Below are positions 9,792-17,690 of a stretch of 48,063 bases of DNA, piece after piece. The notes below the pieces were generated by a model, which worked only from the letters and a program-made list of their open reading frames with translations, did no database searches and was not told where the DNA came from. A program made the position numbers and the translations under genes. Numbering within the stretch: position 1 is the stretch's first letter; each line of letters begins with the position of its first letter. Location of the stretch: the NCBI RefSeq assembly GCF_019599295.1, contig NZ_JAIEWN010000023.1:6125-54187 (forward strand), given 5' to 3'. The DNA is from Oscillochloris sp. ZM17-4. GTDB taxonomy: Bacteria; Chloroflexota; Chloroflexia; Chloroflexales; Chloroflexaceae.

Positions 9792-9831
9792 CCACTGGGG
9801 GCGCGCAGCAAAAGCTGCGCGCCCCCAGTGG
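9792..9831. terminator. Hairpin with AAAA loop and following T-run
   Basis: 18-bp perfect arms (CCACTGGGGGCGCGCAGC) around an AAAA loop, followed by GTTTTG. It probably terminates transcription coming from the receiver-like gene. It lies just before the promoter of the aminotransferase. The rest of the 205-bp gap shows no gene. Confidence 0.75.
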
Positions 9832-9846
9832 GTTTTGTGCGCCCCG

Positions 9847-9855
9847 TGGTATACT
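9847..9855 (+). promoter_or_regulatory. Extended -10 promoter of the aminotransferase gene
   Basis: TGGTATACT, a strong extended -10 box, about 28 nt from the predicted start point to the ATG at 9890. No matching -35. Confidence 0.65.
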
Positions 9856-9889
9856 TGGCGCATCCGCCATCGCACAAAGACACAGCCTT

Positions 9890-11062
9890 ATGAATGCAAA
9901 CGAGACAATCATCGCTGCGGAGCAGCAGTGTACCTCGGGGCTCTACCCGAAGCGCCAGGTCGCCATCGTGCGCGGCGAGGGCTCTCGGCTCTACGACGCC
10001 GAGGGGCGCATGTTTATCGACTGCGTGGGCGGCCAGGGCGCGGCGAACCTCGGCCACAGCCACCCGACGGTGGTGGCCGCCGTGCAGTCCCAGGCCGCCC
10101 GGCTGATGAGCTGCCCCGAGATCTTCCACAACGATGAGCGGGCCGCCTACCTCCAGGAGCTCGCCGCCGCGCTGCCCTTCCCGGCGCGGATCTTCCTCTG
10201 CAACAGCGGGGCCGAGGCGGTCGAGGCCGGCATCAAGTTCGCCCGCCTGCTCAGCGGCCGCCAGCAGATCATCGCCACCAAGCGCGGCTTCCACGGCCGC
10301 ACCATGGGCGCGCTCAGCGCCACCTGGGAGCCGAAGTACCGCGAGCCCTTCCTGCCCCTGGTGCCCGAGTTCGCCCACGTGCCCTACGGCGACGCGGAGG
10401 ATCTGGCCGAGGCGGTGGGCGCGGGCACGGCGGCGGTGCTGCTGGAGCCGGTGCAGGGCGAGGGCGGCGTGCGCCCGGCCCCGGTCGGCTACCTGGAGGC
10501 CGCCCGCCGGATCTGCGACGAGCGCGGCGCGCTGCTGCTGCTCGATGAGGTGCAGACGGGCTTCGGCCGCACCGGGAAGCTCTTCGGCTGCGAGCACAGC
10601 GGCGTCGCCCCCGACATCCTCATCCTCGCCAAGAGCATCGCCGCCGGCCTGCCCATGGGCGCGGTGGCCATCCACGCCCGCCACGGTGCCCTGCCCGGCG
10701 GCGCCCACGGCAGCACCTTCGGCGGCAACCCGCTGCTCTGCGCCGCCGCCCGCGCCGCGCTGAGGACCTACATCAAGGACGAGATCCCGCGCCAGGCCGC
10801 CGAGAAGGGCGCCTGGCTCGTCGAGCGCCTGCGCGCCCTCAACCTGCCCGCCGTGCGCGAGGTGCGCGGCCTCGGCCTGCTGGTCGGCCTGGAGCTGAAG
10901 ACCCGTGTCCAGCCCTACCTCGCCGCCCTCATGGAGCGCGGCGTGCTCGCCCTCCCCGCCGGGCCGACCGTCCTGCGCCTCCTGCCGCCCCTGGTGATCT
11001 CCTACGAGGACCTGGAGACGGTGGTCGCAACCATTCGCGACGTGTTGGGCCGCCCGGCGTAG
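9890..11062 (+). CDS. argD: Acetylornithine / [LysW]-aminoadipate semialdehyde aminotransferase type (class III)
   Basis: PLP-dependent class III aminotransferase of 390 residues; family members transfer the amino group from glutamate to N-acetylglutamate semialdehyde (arginine synthesis) or the LysW-bound lysine intermediate. Features: FIDCVGGQGAANLGHSHP near the start, NSGAEAVEAGIKFAR (PLP phosphate loop), KRGFHGRTMGALS, EPVQGEGGVRP, LLLDEVQTGFGRTG with the pyridine-binding Asp, and ILAKSIAAGLPMGA with the Schiff-base Lys at 248. Both argD and lysJ fit; no other arginine or lysine gene is in the window to decide. ATG 9890 was chosen over upstream in-frame starts because those precede the promoter and terminator. 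Confidence 0.88.
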   Translation: MNANETIIAAEQQCTSGLYPKRQVAIVRGEGSRLYDAEGRMFIDCVGGQGAANLGHSHPTVVAAVQSQAARLMSCPEIFHNDERAAYLQELAAALPFPARIFLCNSGAEAVEAGIKFARLLSGRQQIIATKRGFHGRTMGALSATWEPKYREPFLPLVPEFAHVPYGDAEDLAEAVGAGTAAVLLEPVQGEGGVRPAPVGYLEAARRICDERGALLLLDEVQTGFGRTGKLFGCEHSGVAPDILILAKSIAAGLPMGAVAIHARHGALPGGAHGSTFGGNPLLCAAARAALRTYIKDEIPRQAAEKGAWLVERLRALNLPAVREVRGLGLLVGLELKTRVQPYLAALMERGVLALPAGPTVLRLLPPLVISYEDLETVVATIRDVLGRPA

Positions 11063-11114
11063 GGGCGCCGCAGCGGATGCGCAGCGCGCTGCGCCTTCGC
11101 TGCGGCGCCCCTAC
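11059..11114. repeat. Nested palindrome carrying the argD stop codon
   Basis: 17-bp perfect arms (GTAGGGGCGCCGCAGCG and complement) enclose a second palindrome, GCGCAGCGCGCTGCGC, at about 11080-11095. The left arm's TAG is the aminotransferase stop codon. Confidence 0.85.
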
Positions 11115-11128
11115 ACGTACACATCACC

Positions 11129-12643
11129 ATGCAAAAGATCGGCATCATCGACCTCGGATCGAACACCACCCGTCTGATCGTGATGGCCTACGAGCCGGGC
11201 AGCTGCTTCCGCCTGACGGACGAGGTCAGCGAGACGGTGCGCCTGGCCGAGGGAGTCGGCGCCTCGCGCACCCTGCGGGCCGAGCCCATCCACCGCGCCG
11301 TCGAGGCGCTCTCGATGTTCGAGCGGTTCTGTAGGAACACCGGGGTTACGCAGATCATCGCCGTGGGCACGAGCGCCATCCGCGAGGCGCAGAACCAGGA
11401 TGTGTTCTGGCAGGCTCTGCAGCGACAGACCAGCCTGGACCTCCAGATCATCAGCGCCGAGGAAGAGGCCTACCTCGGCTACCTCGGCACGATCAATGCC
11501 CTGACGATCCGCGACGGGTTCGTCTTCGACACCGGCGGCGGGTCGACCCAGGTCTCCGCCGTGCGCGACCGCCGGCTGCTGCGCAGCTTCTCGGCCCAGG
11601 CCGGCGTGCTGCGCTTCACCGAGCGCTTCGTGAAGTCCGACCCGATCAGCAAGAGCGATATGCGCCGGCTGCGCGAGGGGGCGCAGCAGGCCTTCGCCGG
11701 CATCGACTGGGTGCGCGCCGGCGACGGTCTCCAGCTGGCCGGCATGGGCGGCACGGTGCGCACCCTGGCCCGCATGGACCAGAAGCAGCGCGGCTACTCG
11801 CTCGACCGCATCCACGGCTATGTGCTCTCGCGCGCGGCGCTGGCCGCGATGATCGAGCAGATGGCCGGGCGCACCCGCCGCGAGCGCGAGTCTATCCCTG
11901 GCCTCAAGTCCGACCGCGCCGATGTGACGCTGGCCGGGGCAGTGATCATCGACCAGCTGATGGAGCAGGGCGGCTTCAGCGAGCTGACCGTCAGCGGCCA
12001 GGGCGTCCGCGAGGGGCTCTTCTACCAGCACTTCCTCCAGCCCGCCGACCCGCCGATCATGGAGGACCAGCGCGCCTTCAGTATCCTGAACCTGGCCCGC
12101 CTGCACGGCTACGAGCCGGCCCACTGCGCCAAGGTCGCCGAGCTCAGCCTCTCGCTCTTCGACCAGCTCGCCCCCATCCACCTCTACGGCGCCTGGGAGC
12201 GCGAGCTGCTCGGCCACGCCGCGCTCATCCACGATATCGGCGTGCAGGTGGGCTACTACGATCACCACAAGCACTCGGCATACCTGGTGTTCAACGCCGC
12301 CCTGCTCGGCTTCACCCACCGCGAGATTGTCATCCTGGCCTGCCTGGCCCGCAACCACCGCAAGGGGATGGCTGATGTCTCGGAGCACGCGCTGATCCTC
12401 CAGCCCGACGACGAGCAGCGGATCGCACGCCTGAGCGCGCTGCTGCGCCTGGCCGAGTACCTGGAGCGCAGCAAGAGCCAGGTGGTGCGCGCCGTCGAGG
12501 TGCGCGCCGCCGAGACCTCCATCCAGATCGTCGTCCACGCCGATGGCGACCCGACCGTCGAGATCTGGGACGCCAACCGCCGCGCCGGCCTGATGAAGAA
12601 GGCCTTCGGCCGCCCCGTCGAGATCGTCGCCGCCCCATCATGA
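11129..12643 (+). CDS. ppx: Exopolyphosphatase / guanosine pentaphosphatase (Ppx/GppA) with HD domain
   Basis: 504-residue enzyme of the ASKHA superfamily that hydrolyses polyphosphate termini or pppGpp. The N-terminal Ppx-GppA domain shows IIDLGSNTTRLIV (phosphate 1 loop), AVGTSAIREAQNQ, EEEAYLGYLGT and FDTGGGSTQVS (phosphate 2 loop). The C-terminal half (about 310-500) is an HD-like helical domain with LGHAALIHDIGV and HHKHSAYLVFNA, as in E. coli-type long Ppx. It has no partner polyphosphate kinase here. ATG 11129 follows the nested palindrome with a weak ribosome site. Ppx and GppA activities cannot be separated from sequence. Confidence 0.92.
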   Translation: MQKIGIIDLGSNTTRLIVMAYEPGSCFRLTDEVSETVRLAEGVGASRTLRAEPIHRAVEALSMFERFCRNTGVTQIIAVGTSAIREAQNQDVFWQALQRQTSLDLQIISAEEEAYLGYLGTINALTIRDGFVFDTGGGSTQVSAVRDRRLLRSFSAQAGVLRFTERFVKSDPISKSDMRRLREGAQQAFAGIDWVRAGDGLQLAGMGGTVRTLARMDQKQRGYSLDRIHGYVLSRAALAAMIEQMAGRTRRERESIPGLKSDRADVTLAGAVIIDQLMEQGGFSELTVSGQGVREGLFYQHFLQPADPPIMEDQRAFSILNLARLHGYEPAHCAKVAELSLSLFDQLAPIHLYGAWERELLGHAALIHDIGVQVGYYDHHKHSAYLVFNAALLGFTHREIVILACLARNHRKGMADVSEHALILQPDDEQRIARLSALLRLAEYLERSKSQVVRAVEVRAAETSIQIVVHADGDPTVEIWDANRRAGLMKKAFGRPVEIVAAPS

Positions 12644-12674
12644 TGTAGGGCAGCATCACCAACGTAAGGGCGCA

Positions 12675-12722
12675 GCAGGGCGGCGGAGGGGCGCAGCGCG
12701 CTGTGCCCCTCCGCCGCCCTGC
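12675..12722. repeat. Hairpin between ppx and the acylase gene
   Basis: 18-bp perfect arms (GCAGGGCGGCGGAGGGGC) around a 12-nt loop whose own centre is the recurring CAGCG/CGCTG core. It fills most of the 102-bp gap and lies just upstream of the acylase start. Confidence 0.8.
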
Positions 12723-12745
12723 CGCGCCCCAACAGGATTACCGCA

Positions 12746-15169
12746 ATGAAGCTTTTCTCCATCGCCGGGAAGACTCTCGCCGTCGTCGCCATCCTCGCCC
12801 TCGCCCTCGCCGGCGGCGGCTACCTCTGGCTGCGCCGCAGCCTGCCCGTAACCAGCGGCACTGTCCAGGTCGCCGGCATCTCGGCCCCCGTGACGATCGC
12901 CCGCGATAGCGATGGCGTGCCCCACATCCGCGGCCAGAGCGAGGCCGATGCGCTCTTCGGGCTCGGCTACGCCCACGCCCAGGATCGGCTCTGGCAGATG
13001 GAGTTCCAGCGTCGGATCGGCGGCGGTAGGCTCTCCGAGGTCTTCGGCGAGTCCACCCTCGACACCGACAGGTTCCTGCGCACGCTCGGCGTGCGCCGCG
13101 CCGCCGCCAGCGCCGCCGCCGCCCTCAGCCCGGCCACCCGCGCATTGCTGGACGCCTATGTGGCCGGGGTCAATGCCTATGTCGATGGCCACCGCGACGC
13201 GCTGCCCGTCGAGTTTGCGATCCTCGGCGTCAGCCCCGAGCCATGGAGCGCCACCGACGTGATCGCCTGGCAGAAGATGATGGCATGGGATCTCGGCGGC
13301 AACTGGACCGACGAGCTGCTGCGCGCCCACCTGGAGGCCCAGCTCGGCCCCGAGGCCGCCGCCCAGCTCATGCCCGGCAGCGGCCCCAGCGACCCGATCA
13401 TCCTGCCGGATGGCGGAGACGCACGTAGAGACGCCCCGGTGGGGCGTCCAGACGCCCCACCGGGGCGTCTCTACGCGGGCACCAGCGGCCTTCTGGCCAT
13501 CGACCGCCAGATCCAGGAGTCGCTTGGCCTCGGCGGCGAGCTGATCGGCTCGAACAACTGGGTCATCGCCGGATCGCGCACCACCACCGGCATGCCGCTG
13601 CTGGCCAACGACCCACACCTGGGCGCGCAGATCCCCTCGATCTGGTACCTGGCCCAGATCACCGGCGGCGCGATCGATGCCATCGGCGCGACCCTGCCCG
13701 GCCTGCCTGGGATCGTGATCGGCCACAACGCCCGCATCGCCTGGGGCGTCACCAACACCGGCCCTGATGTCCAGGACCTCTACGCTGAGCATGTCAACGC
13801 CCGCAACGAGGTGGAGTACCAGGGACAGTGGGAGCCGCTGACGATCATCCCCGAGACGATCAAGGTGAAGGGCCAGGACGACCTGACGCTCTATGTGCGG
13901 GTCAGCCGCCACGGCCCGCTGATCTCCGATGTCACGGCGGGCACCGGCGACCCGCTGGCCTTCCGCTGGACGGCCCTCGACCCCGAGGACAACACCATGG
14001 AGGCCTTTCTCGGCATCGACCGCGCCGGCAGCTGGGATGAGTTCACCGCCGCTCTTACCCATTACCACGCGCCGATGCAGAACTTTGTCTTCGCCGATGT
14101 GGACGGCAACATCGGCTACTATGCCCCCGGCGCCCTGCCCGTGCGCGCCCAGGGCGATGGCAGCCGGATCGCCCCCGGCTGGGACGGCTCGCACGACTGG
14201 ACGGGCTACGCGCCCTTCGCCGGCCTGCCCCACAGCTACAACCCGCCCGCCGGGTTCATCGCCACCGCCAACAATAAGGTCGTGCCCGAGGGCTACCCCT
14301 ACCTGATCGGCACCGCCTTCGCCGCGCCCTACCGGGCCGCCCGCATCGTCGAGCTGATCCAGTCAAAGCCGAAGCTCTCGCCTGACGACATCGCCGCCAT
14401 GCAGGCCGACGTGGTCTCGCTCCAGGCCCGCGAGATCCTGCCCTATCTGCTGGAGGCCGTGCCGGCCGGCGCTCGCGAGCGGCAGGCCCTCGATATGCTG
14501 CGCGGCTGGGACGGCAGTATGGCCGGCGACAGCGCCGCCGCCGCCGTGTATAACGCCTACTACCAGGCCATCCCGCAGCAGCTCTTCGGCGACGAGCTGC
14601 GCGACCTGTTCGAGAGCGACTACACCGGCGAGACGGGGTACCATGCCATGGTCATCGCCCAGACCCTGGCCGACCAGGGCGCACCCTGGTGCGACGATGT
14701 GAACACGCCCGCCGCCGAGAGCTGCGCCGACACGCTGGGCCTGGCGCTCACCGCCGGGCTGGAGGATATGGCCACAGCCCAGGGCAGCGAGAATATCGCC
14801 ACCTGGCGCTGGGACAAGGTTCACCTGACGATGTTCCCGCACAACCCCTTCGACAAGGTCGGCGCGCTCAAGCCGATCTTCAGCCGTAGCGTGCCCAACG
14901 GCGGCGATGGCTTCACCGTCGACGTTGCCCCGGTGCGGCGCAGCGAGCTCTACAAGCAGTACCACGTGCCCTCCTACCGCGAGATCATCAACCTGGGCGA
15001 CCTGGACGCATCGCGGTTCATGCACACCACCGGCCAGTCGGGCCAGGCGCTGAGCAACAATTACAGCAACTTCATCACGCGCTGGCAGAAGGTCGAGTAC
15101 CTGCCCATGCGCTTCAGCCCGGCCGCCGTGGAGGCCGCCGGCGCGGGGATACTGACACTTGCTCCGTAG
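12746..15169 (+). CDS. Penicillin acylase family protein (peptidase S45, Ntn hydrolase)
   Basis: 807-residue Ntn hydrolase precursor. These enzymes are exported, cut autocatalytically into alpha and beta chains and cleave amides (penicillins, acyl-homoserine lactones or other N-acyl compounds). An N-terminal membrane or signal helix lies at about 7-27. The alpha region includes GVPHIRGQSEADALFGLGYAHAQDRLWQME. The beta chain would begin at S269 in the classic GSNNWVIAG motif; NDPHLG, GHNARIAWGVTNTG and later Asn/Arg segments complete the active site. Just before the cut, a 50-bp palindrome is translated in frame (DARRDAPVGRPDAPPGRLYAG, residues about 226-246), in the spacer that is normally discarded. 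Substrate unknown. Confidence 0.92.
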   Translation: MKLFSIAGKTLAVVAILALALAGGGYLWLRRSLPVTSGTVQVAGISAPVTIARDSDGVPHIRGQSEADALFGLGYAHAQDRLWQMEFQRRIGGGRLSEVFGESTLDTDRFLRTLGVRRAAASAAAALSPATRALLDAYVAGVNAYVDGHRDALPVEFAILGVSPEPWSATDVIAWQKMMAWDLGGNWTDELLRAHLEAQLGPEAAAQLMPGSGPSDPIILPDGGDARRDAPVGRPDAPPGRLYAGTSGLLAIDRQIQESLGLGGELIGSNNWVIAGSRTTTGMPLLANDPHLGAQIPSIWYLAQITGGAIDAIGATLPGLPGIVIGHNARIAWGVTNTGPDVQDLYAEHVNARNEVEYQGQWEPLTIIPETIKVKGQDDLTLYVRVSRHGPLISDVTAGTGDPLAFRWTALDPEDNTMEAFLGIDRAGSWDEFTAALTHYHAPMQNFVFADVDGNIGYYAPGALPVRAQGDGSRIAPGWDGSHDWTGYAPFAGLPHSYNPPAGFIATANNKVVPEGYPYLIGTAFAAPYRAARIVELIQSKPKLSPDDIAAMQADVVSLQAREILPYLLEAVPAGARERQALDMLRGWDGSMAGDSAAAAVYNAYYQAIPQQLFGDELRDLFESDYTGETGYHAMVIAQTLADQGAPWCDDVNTPAAESCADTLGLALTAGLEDMATAQGSENIATWRWDKVHLTMFPHNPFDKVGALKPIFSRSVPNGGDGFTVDVAPVRRSELYKQYHVPSYREIINLGDLDASRFMHTTGQSGQALSNNYSNFITRWQKVEYLPMRFSPAAVEAAGAGILTLAP
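13425..13474. repeat. In-frame palindromic element inside the acylase gene
   Basis: Perfect 24-bp arms around a CA dinucleotide, opening GTAGAGACGCCCCGGTGGGG. It belongs to the same style as the GTAGGG-ended intergenic palindromes but lies within a reading frame, in the region encoding the alpha/beta spacer. Confidence 0.9.
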
Positions 15170-15256
15170 GAGTTGGGGGTTGGAGGTTGGAGGTTGGCCT
15201 CAACTCCCAACCCCCCAACTCCCAACCCCCAACTCCCAACCCCCAGCCCCCAGCCC
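15170..15256. repeat. Inverted GGTTGGA / CAACTCCC heptad-type repeats
   Basis: After the acylase stop (TAG, then GAGTTGGGGGTTGGAGGTTGG) the sequence turns into its complement with CAACTCCCAACCCCC repeated several times up to the nrdR promoter. Units are 7 bp with some drift. The region is G-rich on one strand and could also form G-quadruplex-like structures, which is an inference. Confidence 0.8.
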
Positions 15257-15259
15257 CTA

Positions 15260-15268
15260 TGTTATAAT
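15260..15268 (+). promoter_or_regulatory. Extended -10 promoter of nrdR
   Basis: TGTTATAAT, a perfect extended -10, 31 nt from predicted start point to the nrdR ATG. It follows the heptad repeat directly. Confidence 0.7.
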
Positions 15269-15305
15269 GCCCCGAAGCACACCGCCGGCCGCTCGATAGG
15301 ACCCT

Positions 15306-15767
15306 ATGCGCTGCCCCTTCTGCCAGCATCAGGAAACCGATGTCTCCGACTCGCGCAAGATCAACGACGGCGAGCTGATCCGGCGGCGGCGCAAGTGCCG
15401 CAGCTGCGGGCGGCGGTTCACCACCTACGAGCGCGTCGAGTCCGTCAGCCTGACGGTGGTGAAGAAGGATGGCAAGCGCGAGCCGTACGACCGCGAGAAG
15501 GTCATGCGCGGCGTGCGCACGGCCTGCTACCGGCGGCCGATCTCGGTGCAGCAGATGGAGCAGTTGGTCAACGATGTCGAGGCGGCCATGATGGCCACCG
15601 ACGACCAGGAGATCAGCACGAACGCAATCGGCGACGAGGTGATGCGCCGCCTGCGTGAGCTCGACGAGGTCGCCTACATCCGCTTCGCCTCGGTCTACCG
15701 CTCCTTCGCCGATATCGGCAAGCTGCGCGAGGCCGTGGACGAGCTGCTCGATAGTACTGACGAGTAA
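15306..15767 (+). CDS. nrdR: Transcriptional repressor NrdR
   Basis: 153-residue zinc-ribbon plus ATP-cone repressor that senses ATP/dATP and controls ribonucleotide reductase genes. C3, C6, C31 and C34 form the zinc ribbon (MRCPFC and CRSC); the Arg-rich stretch IRRRRKC binds DNA. The ATP-cone follows from about residue 48 ([21 protein letters not shown]) to [14 protein letters not shown]. Length and every motif match the family. No nrd gene is in the window, so its targets lie elsewhere. The Mrr-like gene begins 62 bp downstream and may be co-transcribed. Confidence 0.97.
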   Translation: MRCPFCQHQETDVSDSRKINDGELIRRRRKCRSCGRRFTTYERVESVSLTVVKKDGKREPYDREKVMRGVRTACYRRPISVQQMEQLVNDVEAAMMATDDQEISTNAIGDEVMRRLRELDEVAYIRFASVYRSFADIGKLREAVDELLDSTDE

Positions 15768-15829
15768 CGCGGCGAGCTGCCTGGCGTCTCACGCCTGGCA
15801 CCTCACGCCCTTATGGAGCCTTTGTAGCA

Positions 15830-16744
15830 ATGAGTGTGGACACCACCCCCGAGCAGCGCGGAGATAAGGACACCAGCCCCGCCGATGCTCGCCCGTCGAT
15901 CGTCCAGCGCGCCGTCGCCGCGCTTCAGCAGGTGCAGTGGGGCGAGACCCTGCTGATCGCCCTGGTGATGTCTGTGGCATGGTGCGGGCTGTTCCTGGCC
16001 AACAACATCCTCCAGGTGCTCGCCGGGGTCGTCCCGGTGATGGCCGGGCTCTACCTGGGCCGGCGGGTCAAGGGCAACTACCTGGCCAACGGCATCGTCC
16101 TCGGCGTCGCCGGCTTCTTCTTCGGCCTGATCATCGTGTTTGCCTACGGGCTGCTCGGCAGCGCCGGCGTGCTGCCCATGCCCCAGCTCAGCCTCCAGGC
16201 CGGGCAGGACCCGCAGACGGCCAGCGCCGGCGACCTGCTCTTCGTCTACCTGACCTTCTCAGTCTTCGCGCTCATCCCCTTCCCGGCCTTCGGCACGGTG
16301 ATGGCCGGGCGCACCGAGCAGCGCAACCGTGAGCTGAAGCGAGAGGTTGATGATCGCGGCGGGAAGCTGGAGCGCCCCGGCGTCATCCGCACCCTGGAGG
16401 ATCTGCGCGGGCTCTCCCTGCCCCAGCTCGGCTCCTATATCTCGGCCCTCTACAAGAAGAAGGGCTTCGCGCTCAAGGACTACCGCTTCATCGATAAGGA
16501 CAAGCACCTCGACCTGGAGATGGAGTATGGCGGTGATCTGTACCTGATGCGGCTCTCGGTCGCCGACAAGGTGCGCGCCGGGACGGTCGAGAGCCTGCTC
16601 CAGGATATGCGCCGCCGTGAGATCCGCAAGGGCATCGTGATCACCTCGACGGAGTTCGCCCCCGAGGCCGCCAAGGCGGCCGCGAATAAGCGCAGCCTGG
16701 TCGCCATCGACGGCCAGACATTGTTTGATATCGCCGAGGCGTAG
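15830..16744 (+). CDS. Membrane-anchored protein with a degenerate Mrr-like (restriction endonuclease fold) domain
   Basis: 304 residues. The N-terminal half has about four hydrophobic segments (roughly 38-58, 60-75, 84-110, 135-157). The C-terminal part, from about 195, reads like a Mrr_cat domain: LPQLGSYISALYKKKGFALKDY, then LDLEMEYGGDLYLMRLSV, then IRKGIVITSTEFAPEAAKAA and SLVAIDGQTLFDI. In active Mrr enzymes the core is D-x(n)-(E/Q)xK; here the position of QAK or EAK is MRL, so the catalytic Lys appears missing and the domain may only bind nucleic acid or ligand. Function unknown. The TAG stop is part of the following palindrome. Confidence 0.75.
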   Translation: MSVDTTPEQRGDKDTSPADARPSIVQRAVAALQQVQWGETLLIALVMSVAWCGLFLANNILQVLAGVVPVMAGLYLGRRVKGNYLANGIVLGVAGFFFGLIIVFAYGLLGSAGVLPMPQLSLQAGQDPQTASAGDLLFVYLTFSVFALIPFPAFGTVMAGRTEQRNRELKREVDDRGGKLERPGVIRTLEDLRGLSLPQLGSYISALYKKKGFALKDYRFIDKDKHLDLEMEYGGDLYLMRLSVADKVRAGTVESLLQDMRRREIRKGIVITSTEFAPEAAKAAANKRSLVAIDGQTLFDIAEA

Positions 16745-16799
16745 GGCCGAAGCATGTGCTCCAGTCGCAAAGCGACTGGAGCACATGCTTCGGCCCTAC
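16741..16799. repeat. 28-bp-arm perfect palindrome carrying a stop codon
   Basis: Arms 16741-16768 and 16772-16799 are exact complements around AAA. The outer 15 bases GTAGGGCCGAAGCAT are shared with the palindrome at 17.61 kb, whereas the inner arm differs. Its TAG terminates the upstream gene. Confidence 0.95.
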
Positions 16800-16819
16800 G
16801 GTATGCACGTGGGTACTTT

Positions 16820-17572
16820 ATGAAGATTGACCTCACAGGCCGCGTCGCCCTCGTCACCGGCGGCGGGCGCGGGATCGGCCGGGCAATCGCGATGGCCCTG
16901 TCCGGCGCCGGCGCCGCCACGGTGATCAACTACCGCGGTAACAGCGCCGCCGCCGAGGAGACGGTGGCCGCGATCACGGCGGCCGGCGGGATCGCCCAGG
17001 CCATCCAGGCCGACGTGAGCCAGGCCGCCGATGTCGAGCGCCTCGTCAAGGCCACCCTCGACGCCCACGGCCGCGTCGATGTCCTGGTGAACAACGCCGG
17101 GATCACCCGCGACACCCTGCTGCTCCGCATGAAGGAGGACGACTTCGACCAGGTGATCAGCACCAACCTGCGCGGCGTCTTCCTCTGCACGAAGGCGGTC
17201 TTTCGGCCGATGAGCAAGCAGCGCGGCGGGCGGATCATCAACATCAGCTCGGTGATCGGCCTGATCGGCAACGCCGGCCAGGCCAACTACGCCGCCGCCA
17301 AGGCCGGCATCATCGGCTTCACCAAGTCCACCGCCCGCGAGATGGCCCCGCGCAGCATCACGGTCAACGCGATCGCGCCCGGCTTCATCGAGACCGAGAT
17401 GACCGACGTGCTCGGCGAGGAGACCCGCAAGGCGATCCTGGAGACCATCCCGCTCGGTCGGCTCGGCCGGCCCGATGAGGTCGCCGCGCTCGCCTGCTTC
17501 CTCGCCTCCGACGCCGCCGCCTATATCACCGGGCAGACCTTCACGATCGATGGCGGCATGGTGATGTCGTGA
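16820..17572 (+). CDS. fabG: 3-oxoacyl-[acyl-carrier-protein] reductase FabG
   Basis: NADPH-dependent short-chain dehydrogenase that reduces beta-ketoacyl-ACP in fatty-acid elongation. 250 residues. NADP-binding TGGGRGIG (14-21), NNAG (91-94), the catalytic triad S144, Y157, K161 in NISSVIGLIGNAGQANYAAAKAG spacing, and the tetramer-forming C-terminus ITGQTFTIDGGMVMS. The whole protein, including ITRDTLLLRMKEDDFD, is typical of FabG rather than a general SDR. ATG 16820 fits the family N-terminus; an in-frame upstream ATG lies inside the palindrome. Neighbours accC and acpP, although separated by a hairpin and by nusB, point to the same pathway. Confidence 0.93.
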   Translation: MKIDLTGRVALVTGGGRGIGRAIAMALSGAGAATVINYRGNSAAAEETVAAITAAGGIAQAIQADVSQAADVERLVKATLDAHGRVDVLVNNAGITRDTLLLRMKEDDFDQVISTNLRGVFLCTKAVFRPMSKQRGGRIINISSVIGLIGNAGQANYAAAKAGIIGFTKSTAREMAPRSITVNAIAPGFIETEMTDVLGEETRKAILETIPLGRLGRPDEVAALACFLASDAAAYITGQTFTIDGGMVMS

Positions 17573-17607
17573 TGACGCTGACGCCCACGCCGATGCCCAC
17601 GCCGATG

Positions 17608-17668
17608 TAGGGCCGAAGCATTTTCGGGATGGGCGCTTTGCGCCCATCCCGAAAATGCTTCGGCCCTA
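17608..17668. repeat. 29-bp-arm perfect palindrome between fabG and accC
   Basis: Perfect arms around TTT; the outer part TAGGGCCGAAGCAT equals that of the palindrome at 16741-16799, the inner part (TTTCGGGATGGGCGC) does not. It ends about 20 bp before the accC start. Confidence 0.95.
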
Positions 17669-17690
17669 TGGTGGCACCACGGAATATGTT

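Noticed and set aside
11111-14233. Long minus-strand open frames opposite ppx and the acylase gene
   Set aside because: Composition (Gly/Asp/His/Val/Ala) and coverage of well-supported genes show they are shadows.
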